Shown: positions 8,873 to 18,546, counted from the first letter of the stretch. The stretch is 64,000 bases of DNA from Arthrobacter sunyaminii (GCF_018866305.1 NZ_CP076456.1:3782001-3846000); one strand, 5' to 3'. The notes: a model not told the origin generated them from the letters alone. Translations and numbers: made by a program.

Positions 8873-9838
8873 GTGGATGACTTGTCCCAAGCTGTCTACC
8901 GTTACGCCGTAAGCAGTCCGGGCTGGACCGTAGACGATGCTTCCGAGGCGCTGGGCTTCACCACGCGTTCCATCGAGGCGGCCGTGAACTCTCTGGTGGA
9001 GCGCTGCCTGCTGGTCCAGGCCAACACCGGCCGGCGCAGCTACACGGCCGTCTCCCCCGACGTCGCACTGGCTGAACTGGTTGATCCGGATGAGAGGGCG
9101 CTCCTGGATCTCCGTTCGCGGATCGGAGCCAAGCGCCGTGAGCTGGCCGCACTGGTTCCCGTCTTTGCCGAGGCCAGCCGGCGGGTATCCACCGATGCCC
9201 CGGTGGAGGTCCTGGAGGATCCGGACCAGGTGATGCGCATCCTGATCGAATACGCCAGATCTGCGTCCGAGTGTGTCCTGATGGCGCGGCCCGGGCAGGG
9301 GGCCACCGCCGACACCCAGGAAGAGAGCATCCAGAAAGATGTGGACATGCTGCAGCAGGGGGTGTCCCGCCGCACCCTCTACCACTCCAGCATCCGGGAC
9401 CATATGCCCACGCGCAGAGCCGTTGAGGTTGTCACTGCGGCCGGCGGGGAGTTTAGGACCCTCCCCCAGATGCCGCTCCGGGCAGTGATTTTCGACGGCA
9501 AGGTTGCAGTGATCCCGCGGGCAGCACATGCCCAGGACCGGGCGGGGCTGGTCATCCGGGATCCCAACGTGGTTTCCGTCTTTGTCCGGCTGTTTGAGTT
9601 CGCCTGGGAGCTGGGCGAGCCGTTCCTTGCCGAAGAACCACGCGGAAATCAGCTGAGCAGTGTGCAGCGCTCAATCCTTCGTGCCCTCGCCTCCGGTCAA
9701 CCCGATGAGGTCATAGCCCGCCGGATGGGCATCAGCGTGCGGACCTGCCGGCGCCACATCGCCAAGATGCTGGAGGACCTGGGCGCAGAAAGCCGCTTCC
9801 AGGCCGGAGTAAAAGCCCACCGGGCCGGGTGGATCTAG
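8873..9838 (+). CDS. TrmB/LuxR-type transcriptional regulator
   Basis: A 321-residue regulator with a GTG start after AAAGGA. The N terminus (about 1-65) is a TrmB-like winged helix (TVDDASEALGFTTRSIEAAV), a middle domain of about 180 residues follows, and the C terminus (about 255-320) is a LuxR-type helix-turn-helix (VIARRMGISVRTCRRHIAKML). Proteins of this layout are common in actinobacteria and usually unassigned. It starts 60 bases after the isomerase gene on the same strand, so it could be a second regulator of the catabolic locus or an independent gene. Confidence 0.8.
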   Translation: MDDLSQAVYRYAVSSPGWTVDDASEALGFTTRSIEAAVNSLVERCLLVQANTGRRSYTAVSPDVALAELVDPDERALLDLRSRIGAKRRELAALVPVFAEASRRVSTDAPVEVLEDPDQVMRILIEYARSASECVLMARPGQGATADTQEESIQKDVDMLQQGVSRRTLYHSSIRDHMPTRRAVEVVTAAGGEFRTLPQMPLRAVIFDGKVAVIPRAAHAQDRAGLVIRDPNVVSVFVRLFEFAWELGEPFLAEEPRGNQLSSVQRSILRALASGQPDEVIARRMGISVRTCRRHIAKMLEDLGAESRFQAGVKAHRAGWI

Positions 9839-9885
9839 ACAACTATTGTTGCCGAGAGAGCAACAAGCCGGGCTAGGATGTGGGG

Positions 9886-11178
9886 ATGACTTCCGAGGAG
9901 ACGACCGCCACAGTTCTGACGGCAGAGACCCAGGCAGCCCTTGACCGTGCCGTTTCTTCCACGCACCGCCATGAAGCCCTCTTTTCAGACCGTGCCTTCC
10001 ATATCAAGCAGTCGGCGGTGCGTGACGTCTTTGACATCTCCATCCGGCCGGGGCTGATCTCGCTGGCGGGAGGCAGCCCCTATCTGCGTTCGCTTCCCCT
10101 GGCCGAACTGGGCCTGTCGGCGCAGCGCATCATCGCCGAACACGGACTCGAAGCGCTGCAGTACGGTGCCGGACAGGGCATGGAGGAACTCCGCATCCAG
10201 GCCTGTGAGGTCATGGCAGCGGAAGGAATTACCGACGCCGATCCTGCGGACATTGTCATCACCACGGGCTCCCAGTCCGCCCAGGACGTTGCCGCCAAAG
10301 TATTCTGCAACCCCGGAGACGTGGTGCTGTGCGAGGACCCAACCTATGTTGGGGCGCTGAACGCCTTCGAAGCGTACGAGGTTCAGATGCACGCCCTTCC
10401 GGTGGACAGTGAGGGCCTGGTGCCTGAAGCGCTGGAGGAAGCGATCGCTTCGCTGCGGAAGCAGGGCAAGACCATCAAGATGCTCTACATCATTCCCAGT
10501 TTCAACAATCCCAGCGGAGTGACCCTGGCCGCCCGCAGACGGCCCCGCATCGTGGAAATCTGCGCGCGGGCGAACATCCTCATCCTCGAGGACAACCCCT
10601 ACGGAATGCTCCGCTTTGACGGGAACCCGCTGGTCCCGCTGCGGGCAGGCAATCCCGATGACGTCCTGTACCTGGGTTCCTTCTCCAAGATCTTTGCCCC
10701 GGGCGTCCGGGTGGGCTGGGCACTGGTCCCCCGCCATCTGCACCGCCGCTTCTACCTGGCCTGCGAGGCTGTGGTCCTCTGCCCGTCGCCGCTCACGCAA
10801 ATGCTGGTGTCCGCCTATCTGCGCGACTACGACTGGATGCAGAACATCCGCGACTCCCGGATGCTGTATGCCTCACGCTGCGCCGCCATGCTCGCGGCGC
10901 TGACCGAAGAACTGCCCGACGGCGTGAGCTGGACGGTGCCCGACGGCGGATTCTTTGTGTGGCTGAGCCTGCCCGAAGGCGTGGACACCTATCCCCTGCT
11001 GTACGAGGCCATCGATGCAGGTGTGGTGTTCATCCCCGGAGCCGCGTTCTCACCGTCGGATGAACCTTCCAACAAGTTGAGACTGGCCTTCAGCGCTGTT
11101 TCAGAAGAGGACATTGCCGAGGGCGTGCGGCGGCTCGCCCCGGTCCTGCGCCGCGCCATGGACCACGCTGCAGGCTAG
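9886..11178 (+). CDS. PLP-dependent class I aminotransferase
   Basis: A fold-type I aminotransferase of about 430 residues, similar to the LysN/MocR catalytic group but without an N-terminal DNA-binding domain. It shows the substrate loop SLAGGSPY, IIPSFNNPSG, EDNPYG, and the Schiff-base lysine in YLGSFSKIFAPGVRVGW. ATG at 9886 is preferred to the GTG at 9880. The substrate is probably an aromatic, branched-chain or 2-aminoadipate-type amino acid; neighbours do not settle it. It ends four bases into the convergent small membrane protein gene. Confidence 0.85.
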   Translation: MTSEETTATVLTAETQAALDRAVSSTHRHEALFSDRAFHIKQSAVRDVFDISIRPGLISLAGGSPYLRSLPLAELGLSAQRIIAEHGLEALQYGAGQGMEELRIQACEVMAAEGITDADPADIVITTGSQSAQDVAAKVFCNPGDVVLCEDPTYVGALNAFEAYEVQMHALPVDSEGLVPEALEEAIASLRKQGKTIKMLYIIPSFNNPSGVTLAARRRPRIVEICARANILILEDNPYGMLRFDGNPLVPLRAGNPDDVLYLGSFSKIFAPGVRVGWALVPRHLHRRFYLACEAVVLCPSPLTQMLVSAYLRDYDWMQNIRDSRMLYASRCAAMLAALTEELPDGVSWTVPDGGFFVWLSLPEGVDTYPLLYEAIDAGVVFIPGAAFSPSDEPSNKLRLAFSAVSEEDIAEGVRRLAPVLRRAMDHAAG

Positions 11179-11384
11179 CGGTTCCTTCGCCGCCGTTCCA
11201 GGAACGGAAAGACGACGAGAAACAGGCCCAGGATGATCAGCAGACGCCAGAAGGTGCCCAGTCCGGGGAACAGCATGATCAGCAGGCTGGAGATGACAAA
11301 GGCCACTGCCAGCAGGATAAGCGTGCGTTTAAGGTCAATGCGCGGCGGGCCGCCTTGCCCCTGGGGGCTCCGAGGAATAGTCAT
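11175..11384 (-). CDS. Small two-helix membrane protein
   Basis: A 69-residue protein: a polar proline-rich N terminus, two hydrophobic helices (about 22-40 and 45-62) and a basic tail (ERRRRNR). Its 3' end overlaps the convergent aminotransferase stop by four bases. It has no domain I recognise; the shape is that of the many short membrane proteins of actinobacteria. Confidence 0.6.
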   Translation of the reverse strand: MTIPRSPQGQGGPPRIDLKRTLILLAVAFVISSLLIMLFPGLGTFWRLLIILGLFLVVFPFLERRRRNR

Positions 11385-11452
11385 AGTGTCCCGATCGTAT
11401 CCGCCGTCAGCCGCGAAAGCAGTGCCTGCTGTGCGTTTGGCCTCTCCGCTGC

Positions 11453-12898
11453 CTAATCCAGCAGCAGTGCAGGCTCCTCCAGGATGGATGCGACGTCGGC
11501 CATGAAACGCGCGGAAAGGTCACCGTCCACCACCCGGTGGTCGAAGGAACCGCCCAGGGTGGTCACCCAGCGCGGAACGACTTCGCCGTCCACCACCCAG
11601 GGCTTTTGCTTGATCGTCCCGAAGGCCACGATGGCCACTTCACCGGGGTTGATGATGGGTGTGCCGGTGTCGATGCCCAGGGCGCCGATGTTGGTGATGG
11701 TGAGGGTTCCGCCCGACATGTCCGCCGGCGGGGTTTTCCCTGCCCGCGCCGTCGTCGCCAAGGAGTTGAGGGCCATGGCCAGTTCCTTCAGAGACAGGTC
11801 CTGGGCATCCTTGATGTTCGGGACCATTAGTCCGCGGGGCGTGGCGGCAGCAATTCCGAGGTTCATGAAGTGCTTGACCAGGATTTCGTCCCCGGCCCAG
11901 GTGGCGTTGACCGACGGGTTGCGGGCGGCAGCCCAGATCACGGCCTTTGCCAGGATCAGCAGCGGCGAGACCTTGATGCCGTCAAAGTCCCGTGACGCCT
12001 TCAGGCGCTTGACGAACTCCATGGTCCGTGAGGCGTCCACATCCACGAAAATGCTGACGTGGGGTGCGGAAAATGCGCTGTCCACCATGGCCTTGGCCGT
12101 AGCCCGGCGCACTCCCTTGACCGGGATGCGTTCAATCCGCTCGTCACGGGGCTTCTGCGCGCCTGCCCAGAAGGTATCCGCGGACTTCTGCTCGGCTTCG
12201 CGCTGCGCCTGGTAGCTGATCAAATCCTGCTTGGTCACCTCGCCGCCGGCGCCGGTTGCCGGCACTTCCGCCAGGTTGATGCCGAGGTCCTTCGCCGCCT
12301 TGCGCACCGGGGGCTTGGCCAGCACCCGCTGGATCAGGCGGGAGAGGGTGTCCTGCACCGCGGCGCCTGCAGCAGCGACGGCCGGCGTGCGGGCATCGAG
12401 TGAGCGCCCGGGGTTCGGTGCCGGCGACGGCGCCGCGGGTGAGGGTGCCGCCGGTGAGGGTGCCGCGCCTGACGGAGCCGGCTGGCTGACGGGCGAAGGA
12501 GCAGTCCGGCCGGTCCGCGGCCGCCGCTTCACGGCGTCGGCCTTGGGGCCTGTGCCGGTGAGGGAAGCGCTGGGCTGCCCGTCGTCGTCGGCTGCCGCCG
12601 GAACGGGCGCGGGGGTCATGGGCGCCCCCGGCTGCTGGCCGCTCTCCTGGGCCGGTGAACCGGCCGTGACGCTGATAATGGGCGTTCCGACATCCACTGT
12701 CTGCCCCTCCTCCACCAGCAGCGCAGACACGGTGCCGGCGTAGGGCGAGGGGAGCTCCACCAGTGATTTTGCCGTCTCAATCTCAACGATGACGTCATTG
12801 ACGGCCACGGTGTCGCCGGTTTGAACCTTCCACTGGACAATGTCGGCCTCGGTCAGACCCTCGCCCACGTCGGGAAGGTGGAACGTTCTTTCAGTCAT
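11453..12898 (-). CDS. bkdC: 2-oxoacid dehydrogenase E2 component (dihydrolipoyl acyltransferase), branched-chain type
   Basis: A 481-residue E2 chain. The lipoyl domain (about 1-80) has the lipoylated Lys44 in [12 protein letters not shown] long Pro/Ala/Ser linker (about 85-175) contains repeated APSPA units. A peripheral-subunit-binding domain (about 190-225) is followed by the catalytic acyltransferase domain, ending with the DHRVVDG active-site His/Asp motif. It transfers the acyl group made by E1 to CoA. It follows the E1 beta and E1 alpha genes in one operon. Branched-chain specificity is inferred from the E1 type; pyruvate remains possible. No E3 gene is in view. Confidence 0.9.
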   Translation of the reverse strand: MTERTFHLPDVGEGLTEADIVQWKVQTGDTVAVNDVIVEIETAKSLVELPSPYAGTVSALLVEEGQTVDVGTPIISVTAGSPAQESGQQPGAPMTPAPVPAAADDDGQPSASLTGTGPKADAVKRRPRTGRTAPSPVSQPAPSGAAPSPAAPSPAAPSPAPNPGRSLDARTPAVAAAGAAVQDTLSRLIQRVLAKPPVRKAAKDLGINLAEVPATGAGGEVTKQDLISYQAQREAEQKSADTFWAGAQKPRDERIERIPVKGVRRATAKAMVDSAFSAPHVSIFVDVDASRTMEFVKRLKASRDFDGIKVSPLLILAKAVIWAAARNPSVNATWAGDEILVKHFMNLGIAAATPRGLMVPNIKDAQDLSLKELAMALNSLATTARAGKTPPADMSGGTLTITNIGALGIDTGTPIINPGEVAIVAFGTIKQKPWVVDGEVVPRWVTTLGGSFDHRVVDGDLSARFMADVASILEEPALLLD

Positions 12899-12943
12899 GG
12901 TTTCTCAATCTTTGTGTGCGGCAAACTGCTTGGCGGCCGGAGG

Positions 12944-13918
12944 TTAGTAGGCGAAAGACCGGTCCAGGGCATCCATCAGCTTGTCGATGTCCGGCAGATA
13001 GTGCTCTTCGACCTTGGCCACCGGATACGGCATGTGGAAACCGCCGACACGGATCACAGGTGCCTCCAGGGACAGGAACGCGCGTTCGGTTACCCGGGCC
13101 GCGATCTCCCCGCCGATTCCGCCGAACGTGGGGGCTTCGTGGGTGACGATAAGGCGGCCGGTCTTGCGGACCGACTCGGTGACGGTGTCGAAATCGATCG
13201 GCGAGATGGAGCGCAGGTCAATCACTTCGATGCTGCGTCCGTCTTCCTCAGCGGCCTTCGCGGCGGCGAGGGCCACCGGCACCAGCGGTCCATACGCCAC
13301 GATGGTGGCGTCGGTGCCTTCGCGCAGAACGTGGGCCGCAAACGGATCACCCGAGGGCTTTTCCGTGTCGACGTCGCCCTTCAGCCAGTAGCGGCGCTTG
13401 GGTTCGAAAACGATCACCGGATCAAGGCAGGTCATGGCCTGCTGGATCATCCAATAGGCGTCCTGGGGGCTGGACGGGGTAAGGATCCGCAGCCCGGCCG
13501 TATGGGCAAACAGTGCTTCCGGTGATTCCGAGTGGTGTTCGATGGATCCGATTCCGCCGCCGTAGGGGATCCGGATAACCACCGGCGCGCTGAGGGCTCC
13601 CTCGCTTCGCGAATGCATCTTGGCCAGCTGGGTGGTGATCTGGTTGAACCCGGGGAAGACAAAGCCGTCAAACTGAATTTCGCAGACAGGCGTGTAGCCG
13701 CGCAGCGCGAGACCGATAGCGGTACCGATGATCCCGGATTCCGCCAGCGGAGTGTCCATTACCCGGTCCGCGCCAAAGTCCGCTTTGAGCCCTTCGGTTA
13801 CGCGGTAAACGCCGCCCAGATCGCCAATGTCTTCGCCCATCAGCAGCGACTTGGGGTTCTGTGACAGTCCTGCCCTCAGTCCGGCGTTAATGGCTTTGGC
13901 CATGGTCATCGTGCTCAT
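12944..13918 (-). CDS. bkdB: 2-oxoacid dehydrogenase E1 beta subunit, branched-chain type
   Basis: A 324-residue transketolase-like E1 beta subunit, the usual length for the alpha2-beta2 type. Features include GEDIGDLGGVYRVTEGL, the NQITTQLAKMHSRS helix and the C-terminal transketolase domain with VTHEAPTFGGIGGEIAARV. Its ATG overlaps the E1 alpha stop (ATGA), showing tight translational coupling. With E1 alpha it decarboxylates 2-oxo acids using thiamine diphosphate and acylates lipoyl-E2. Confidence 0.92.
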   Translation of the reverse strand: MSTMTMAKAINAGLRAGLSQNPKSLLMGEDIGDLGGVYRVTEGLKADFGADRVMDTPLAESGIIGTAIGLALRGYTPVCEIQFDGFVFPGFNQITTQLAKMHSRSEGALSAPVVIRIPYGGGIGSIEHHSESPEALFAHTAGLRILTPSSPQDAYWMIQQAMTCLDPVIVFEPKRRYWLKGDVDTEKPSGDPFAAHVLREGTDATIVAYGPLVPVALAAAKAAEEDGRSIEVIDLRSISPIDFDTVTESVRKTGRLIVTHEAPTFGGIGGEIAARVTERAFLSLEAPVIRVGGFHMPYPVAKVEEHYLPDIDKLMDALDRSFAY

Positions 13919-15120
13919 GCGGTGGGCTCCTGGGAGTCGGCAAAGCCAGCCTCGTAGCGGCGGTGGAACTCCAGTTCCTCCTGGATCAGCGGGTGTGCTT
14001 CGGCGTAGACGTCGGTAAAGGCATCCGTAAACCCCGGTGATGACATGGCAAGCACATCCTGACGGAGCTTCTCCGCCATGGCCTGTCCTTCCGCCGCCAG
14101 CGTCTCGAAGAATTCGTCATCCGCCAGCCCCGCGGCACGGAGGTGCTTCTCCAGCCGGGTGAGCGGATCACGCGAGATCCAGGCTTCCTCATCGGCGCTG
14201 AGACGGTACTTTGTGGGGTCGTCGGCGGTGGTGTGGGCACTCATCCGGTAGGTGAAGGCCTCGATCAGCACCGGCCCCTTGCCCGAGCGCGCGTGTTCCA
14301 GCGCCCAGCTCGTGACGGCCCGGACGGCAACCGCGTCATTGCCGTCCACGCGGATGCCCGGGAAACCGTAGCCCTTGGCCCGGTTGGCGAGCGGAATGCG
14401 GGACTGCACTTCGGTGGGCACCGAGATGGCCCAGTGGTTGTTCTGGCAGAAGAACACCACGGGCGCGTCGTAGGAGGCCGCGAAGACCATGGCTTCGTGG
14501 ACGTCGCCCTCGGAGCTGGCACCGTCGCCGAAGTAGGCCACTGTGGCGGCCTCGGGCAGCTGCGAATCCAGCTTGCGGTCACGGGCCATGCCCATGGCGT
14601 AGCCGACGGCGTGCGGCACCTGTGCGGCGAGGACCAGCGTGTAGAGGTGGAAATTTGTTTCGCTGGGGTCCCACCCTCCGTGGGATACACCGCGGAACCG
14701 GCGCAGCAGCGAAGACAGTTCCAGGCCCCGCGTCAGTGCGACGCCGTGCTCCCGGTAAGTGGGGAAGACGTAGTCCTGCGGCTGCAGGGCACTGCCGGAG
14801 CCGATCTGCGCGCCTTCCTGCCCGGTCATCGGCACCCACATCACCAATTCACCCTGGCGCTGCAGCGCCGTGGCTTCCTGGTCGAAGCGGCGGATGGTGT
14901 ACATGTCCCGGTACATGCCGCGAAGATCTTCGGCGTCCAGCTCGGCAGCATAGGCACCGTAGGGACCCTGCAGGAGAAGCTCACCCTCCGGGCTGAGCAT
15001 CTGGACCATGGCCGGATCGGCCTCCCTGCCCAAAATGCCGATGTCCGCGTTGCCTGCCTCGTCTTCAGGCAGGCCGGAAGCGTTGGCCTCCGGCCGGACA
15101 GCCAGGTGCTTCAGATCCAT
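13915..15120 (-). CDS. bkdA: 2-oxoacid dehydrogenase E1 alpha subunit, branched-chain type
   Basis: A 401-residue E1 alpha. The thiamine diphosphate motif begins with GDGASSEGDVHEAM and ends near NNHWAISV. The phosphorylation-loop region reads YRMSAHTTADDPTKYR. The first 50 residues are an extension before the catalytic core. It is the first gene of the leftward bkd operon. The 145 bases upstream are AT-rich and include a GCATATATGC palindrome (15200-15209), but no Lrp/BkdR regulator gene is nearby. Confidence 0.9.
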   Translation of the reverse strand: MDLKHLAVRPEANASGLPEDEAGNADIGILGREADPAMVQMLSPEGELLLQGPYGAYAAELDAEDLRGMYRDMYTIRRFDQEATALQRQGELVMWVPMTGQEGAQIGSGSALQPQDYVFPTYREHGVALTRGLELSSLLRRFRGVSHGGWDPSETNFHLYTLVLAAQVPHAVGYAMGMARDRKLDSQLPEAATVAYFGDGASSEGDVHEAMVFAASYDAPVVFFCQNNHWAISVPTEVQSRIPLANRAKGYGFPGIRVDGNDAVAVRAVTSWALEHARSGKGPVLIEAFTYRMSAHTTADDPTKYRLSADEEAWISRDPLTRLEKHLRAAGLADDEFFETLAAEGQAMAEKLRQDVLAMSSPGFTDAFTDVYAEAHPLIQEELEFHRRYEAGFADSQEPTA

Positions 15121-15265
15121 GCTTACTCCTCGCCGGGGCGGTCAGCGACCTGCCCCGCGCTAGATACATATGCCTCAGAAGGAATAGATCACCACTGCGG
15201 CATATATGCGGAACGTACCTCCCCAGCCTAACGAGGGCCGCGTCCCGGTCCGCAGTCAGGACACG

Positions 15266-16405
15266 CTAGGAAACCCCGGGTCCCTTTGTATAGGTCGCAC
15301 ATAGCGCGAGGAATCGAGTGTTGGCCTCCTGCTCACCGATGGTGACCCGCACGCCCTCCGTTCCGAACGCCCGCGCAGCCAGGGCCTGCTGCTCCGCCAG
15401 TGCCGCAAACTCGGGGGTATTCTCCCCCAAATCCAGCCAGACAAAGTTTCCCTGCGCCTCGGGTATCCGCCATCCGAGCGCCTTCAAACCCGCCACAACC
15501 CGGGTCCGCTCCTCGACGAGTCCTTGTATTCTTTCCACAAGTTCACCGTGGTGCTGCAGTGAGGCAACGGCAGCTGTTTCCGCCAGCTGGGAGACGGCAA
15601 ACGGCACCGCCGCCACCCGCAGGTACTGGGTCACCGGGGGGTGTGACACGGAGTACCCGACGCGGAGGCCCGCCAGTCCGGCACCCTTCGAGAACGTCCG
15701 CAGCACCACAACATTGGGGTGTTCCCGGTACATCTCGATCCCGTTCACGGCCTCCGGATCCCGGACAAAGTCTTCATACGCTTCATCGATCACCACCAGT
15801 ACGTCAGCGGGCACCTGGACAAGGAAGTCCTCAACCTGGACGGAGGTCAAAGCCGGACCGGTGGGGTTGTTGGGCGTGCACAGCAGGATCACGCGCGTCC
15901 GGTCGGTAATAGCCGCCGCCATGGCTTCCAGGTCATGGGTGCCGTCCGCCCGCAGCGGCACCTGGACGCCGTCCGCCCCGGACAGCCCCACGCTGATGGG
16001 ATAGGCCTCGAAGGAGCGCCACGGGTAGATGACCTCGTCCGGAATGCCGTGCTCGTTCTGTCCGGCAAACGTGGAAAGCAGCTGGTTCAGGGCACCCAAG
16101 CTGCCGGCGCCGGTGACGATATCCTCAGCCGGCACGTCCAGGAACGCCGCGAGTTCAGTACGCAGGGCCGTGGACAGCGGGTCCGGGTACCGGTTGATGT
16201 CCTGCCTGTTGCTGATGGCCTCAAGCACGGCCGGCAGGGGCGGAAAGGGGTTTTCATTGGATGACAGCTTGTAGCTCTGCAGCCCCTCGATAATCGCCGG
16301 CGGCTTGCCCGCGGCGTAGCGGGGCAGCTTCCCCATCACGTTTCGGGGGCGGATCTCGGGAGCCCGGACCTCAGCGGCGTGGGTGTCCTTTTCGGTGGTC
16401 GTCAT
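15266..16405 (-). CDS. HisC-like aminotransferase (histidinol-phosphate or aromatic aminotransferase)
   Basis: A class I/II aminotransferase of 379 residues from the preferred ATG at 16405; a longer frame to 16450 adds residues absent from the family. Motifs are SNENPFPPLP, LCTPNNPTGP, VIDEAYEDF and the PLP lysine in TFSKGAGLAGLRVGY. These place it in the HisC/Pat group, which converts imidazole-acetol phosphate or phenylpyruvate. No other his genes are near, so an aromatic or second HisC copy is as likely as the histidine enzyme. It is separate from the bkd operon, 145 bases upstream of it on the same strand. Confidence 0.85.
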   Translation of the reverse strand: MTTTEKDTHAAEVRAPEIRPRNVMGKLPRYAAGKPPAIIEGLQSYKLSSNENPFPPLPAVLEAISNRQDINRYPDPLSTALRTELAAFLDVPAEDIVTGAGSLGALNQLLSTFAGQNEHGIPDEVIYPWRSFEAYPISVGLSGADGVQVPLRADGTHDLEAMAAAITDRTRVILLCTPNNPTGPALTSVQVEDFLVQVPADVLVVIDEAYEDFVRDPEAVNGIEMYREHPNVVVLRTFSKGAGLAGLRVGYSVSHPPVTQYLRVAAVPFAVSQLAETAAVASLQHHGELVERIQGLVEERTRVVAGLKALGWRIPEAQGNFVWLDLGENTPEFAALAEQQALAARAFGTEGVRVTIGEQEANTRFLALCATYTKGPGVS

Positions 16406-16509
16406 GGGCTTAAGCGTAGTCGCCTTCCACCAGTGGGTGATTTGGAACACTGAAGCCGGTCCATGCCTCCCTCCGCGTCTTGAGCATGCGACTGTGTCAG
16501 CATGGAGCC

Positions 16510-16908
16510 ATGCGCTTCCTGATCCAGATCATCATTAATGCCCTCGCCCTGTATGTGGCCGCGTGGCTGTTTCCCGGCATCACGGTCTTCGAAACGGGCG
16601 ACGCCGTCACCGGCAACCCCACCATTGATCTGGTGCTGGCGTTCCTCTTTATCGGGCTGCTGTTCGGTATTGTCAACGCACTGATCCGGCCGGTCGTCAA
16701 GCTTCTGACTCTGCCGCTGACCATCCTGACTTTGGGACTTTTCACGATTGTCGTCAACGCGGCCATGCTCATGCTGACGTCTTGGCTGAGCAGCTACACC
16801 CCGGTTGATTTCAGCGTGGATTCCTTTTTCTGGACCGCCATACTCGCCTCAATCATCATCAGCCTGGTCTCCATGGTGGCCGGTTCACTGACCGGGACCC
16901 GCCGGTAG
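16510..16908 (+). CDS. Phage-holin-family (DUF360-like) small membrane protein
   Basis: A 132-residue integral membrane protein with four hydrophobic segments. The MRFLIQIIINALALYVAAW start and the FGIVNALIRPVVKLLTLPLTI core are hallmarks of the widespread family labelled holin family 4 / PF04020 in bacteria. Despite the name it is usually chromosomal and not a lysis protein. ATG at 16510 is preferred to an upstream in-frame start. Its 3' end overlaps the convergent hydrolase gene by 24 bases. Confidence 0.8.
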   Translation: MRFLIQIIINALALYVAAWLFPGITVFETGDAVTGNPTIDLVLAFLFIGLLFGIVNALIRPVVKLLTLPLTILTLGLFTIVVNAAMLMLTSWLSSYTPVDFSVDSFFWTAILASIIISLVSMVAGSLTGTRR

Positions 16909-18258
16909 CGGGGATGGTGCCCGCGGAGAAGGCATTGGGGCGGGCGCGGGCGACGGCGCTCGTTTCGCCTGGCCGGCCGCATTCTTCGAAGGTGTGGGCG
17001 CCGGTTTCCGGGAAAAGCTGAAGAGGCTCCTCGTGGCGATTGATGCGGGCGGAATGATCTCCGCGAGGTATCCCAGCGAATCCTTTAAGGACGGGTCTGC
17101 GCTGGCATCAGCCTGGTCGGCCAGCTCCAAATAGAGGTCCAGGTCATGCGCCGGACCCAGTCCGTCACGGCTGGCATCCGCGGGAACCGCGGTCCGTCCC
17201 GTCACCGTAACCCGGTCGGCGGTGTCCGGGTTCAGGGTTCCGTCCGCGCCGGGGACCCAGTCCTGATAGTGCTCCAGGTGGAGCACTTTCACTCCATCCG
17301 GCGTGCTCCTGTCCCCTGCGGGCGCGGCCGCCGTCACCACCATCTCAACGGAGAATTCTCCCGACTCCGCCAGGCGTGCTCCGGTATTCACGGCGTGGAT
17401 CCCGCCCTGGCTGTAGCCGACCAGGATGACCGCGTCCTCTGCTGAGGCTCCCGCCTGCCGCAGGGCGTCCGCCACGGCATCGGCAATATATTGGCTGTCC
17501 CGTGCACGGCCCTCCGCAATTCCGTAGTTGTCGAAGGGGTTCGGTCCCACAACTATGGTGCCGCTGTCCTGAGTGCCGGGCAGGGTGACAATCCGGACAC
17601 GGCGTTCACCCTCGTCCACGGTCAGTATTTCCACCACGCCCCGTTCCGGTCCGTCCAGCAGGGTTTTTGAACGTTCCAGCAAACCCCGGGCCGATCCGGC
17701 AAGCGGAACCGGCGCCCCGCTGTCCTCCAGCGCGGTGACGTCGATCGGTCTAAGCTCTCCGAACCTGCCCTCTGCCAGCCGCTCCAGCAACTTTTCAATG
17801 AGAAAGCCGTCAAACGGCGGAACCATCAGTTCGCTCACACTGCGCTCGGGGAAGCCGCCACCGCCTCTCCGCCACACTTCGATCCCCGCCGGCACTCCGA
17901 CGGCCAGCCACGAAATCGCTTCTTCCAACCGCCCTTCCGTGTCCAGATAATTCCGGGCAGCCCGGCGAAGATCAACGGCGGCTTCCTCCAGCTCCTGCTG
18001 GTTCCGGGAAAGGCCTTTGATGACGAGCTCCGCAGCGCCGGCTGCCTCACGGGCGTGGATGTGCACCGCGCTCGTTCCAACGAGCAGCAAATACATTTCC
18101 ATGCATCCGGACCGCAGGGAGGTGAGCTGTCCAACGGTTTCCTCCAACGCGCCGGCCACTGACTCCAGCTCCCCGTACTCCACCGTCAGGCCGTGTGCAC
18201 CGCCCCGGACATGGATTCCCGCCGCGGCATTGTCTTCCGTGGACCATTGATAAGACAT
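16885..18258 (-). CDS. Alpha/beta-hydrolase with helical WXG-type N-terminal region
   Basis: A 457-residue protein. The first ~120 residues are predicted helical and resemble the ESX/WXG100 superfamily layout. The centre (about 190-400) is an alpha/beta-hydrolase with nucleophile elbow GYSQGG (Ser in VILVGYSQGGIHAV), VTAAAPAGD, an acidic turn and HDLDLY. The C terminus (about 415-457) is a disordered Pro/Ala/Ser tail. There is no signal peptide. Its ATG follows directly on the stop of the WXG100-like gene. The layout suggests a type VII secreted or cell-wall-targeted lipase/esterase effector; that is inference. Confidence 0.65.
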   Translation of the reverse strand: MSYQWSTEDNAAAGIHVRGGAHGLTVEYGELESVAGALEETVGQLTSLRSGCMEMYLLLVGTSAVHIHAREAAGAAELVIKGLSRNQQELEEAAVDLRRAARNYLDTEGRLEEAISWLAVGVPAGIEVWRRGGGGFPERSVSELMVPPFDGFLIEKLLERLAEGRFGELRPIDVTALEDSGAPVPLAGSARGLLERSKTLLDGPERGVVEILTVDEGERRVRIVTLPGTQDSGTIVVGPNPFDNYGIAEGRARDSQYIADAVADALRQAGASAEDAVILVGYSQGGIHAVNTGARLAESGEFSVEMVVTAAAPAGDRSTPDGVKVLHLEHYQDWVPGADGTLNPDTADRVTVTGRTAVPADASRDGLGPAHDLDLYLELADQADASADPSLKDSLGYLAEIIPPASIATRSLFSFSRKPAPTPSKNAAGQAKRAPSPAPAPMPSPRAPSPLPAGPGQ

Positions 18259-18546
18259 CTATGACACCTCATGACCAGAGGCACGGATTTCCTCCACATG
18301 CCGGGCAACGGCCTCAGCACAGGTTCTCAGATCTTCCAGCGTGGTCGACACGTTCTTGATGTGCTGCCGGAGGAGGGCCGTGAATTCTCCCGCCGCCGGG
18401 GAATACCAGTCCATCCGGATGAGCGCCGGCAGATCCTGTTCGATACCCGCCAGGTCCTTCACCGCCCGGGCGACCCAAGCGGCTGCCTCGCCCGCAGCGT
18501 AGACATCGCGCGGGTTGACCACAATCGACTCCGCAGACCTGTCCAT
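18259..18546 (-). CDS. WXG100-like small helical protein
   Basis: A 95-residue all-helical protein with a central turn reading MDWYSPAAGEF, a W-x-S/P-x-A turn like the WXG motif that splits the two helices in ESAT-6-type proteins. Length is right for WXG100. It is directly upstream of the hydrolase with no gap (TAG then ATG), so the two are co-translated and may form a secretion pair. No ESX ATPase genes are in the window. Confidence 0.6.
   Translation of the reverse strand: MDRSAESIVVNPRDVYAAGEAAAWVARAVKDLAGIEQDLPALIRMDWYSPAAGEFTALLRQHIKNVSTTLEDLRTCAEAVARHVEEIRASGHEVS

Noticed and set aside
12420..12480. Short DNA repeats in the E2 gene as a repeat element
   Set aside because: They encode the Pro/Ala linker between lipoyl and binding domains, a normal feature of E2 chains.
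15200..15209. GCATATATGC palindrome before the bkd operon as an Lrp-type operator
   Set aside because: It is a single short AT-rich palindrome with no regulator nearby; noted in the bkdA entry but not called.
14143..15231. A 362-codon plus-strand frame opposite bkdA
   Set aside because: Complete overlap with a secure E1 alpha gene and no motif of its own.
16510..16908. Holin-family label taken as evidence of a prophage
   Set aside because: This membrane family is widespread on chromosomes and no other phage gene is nearby.
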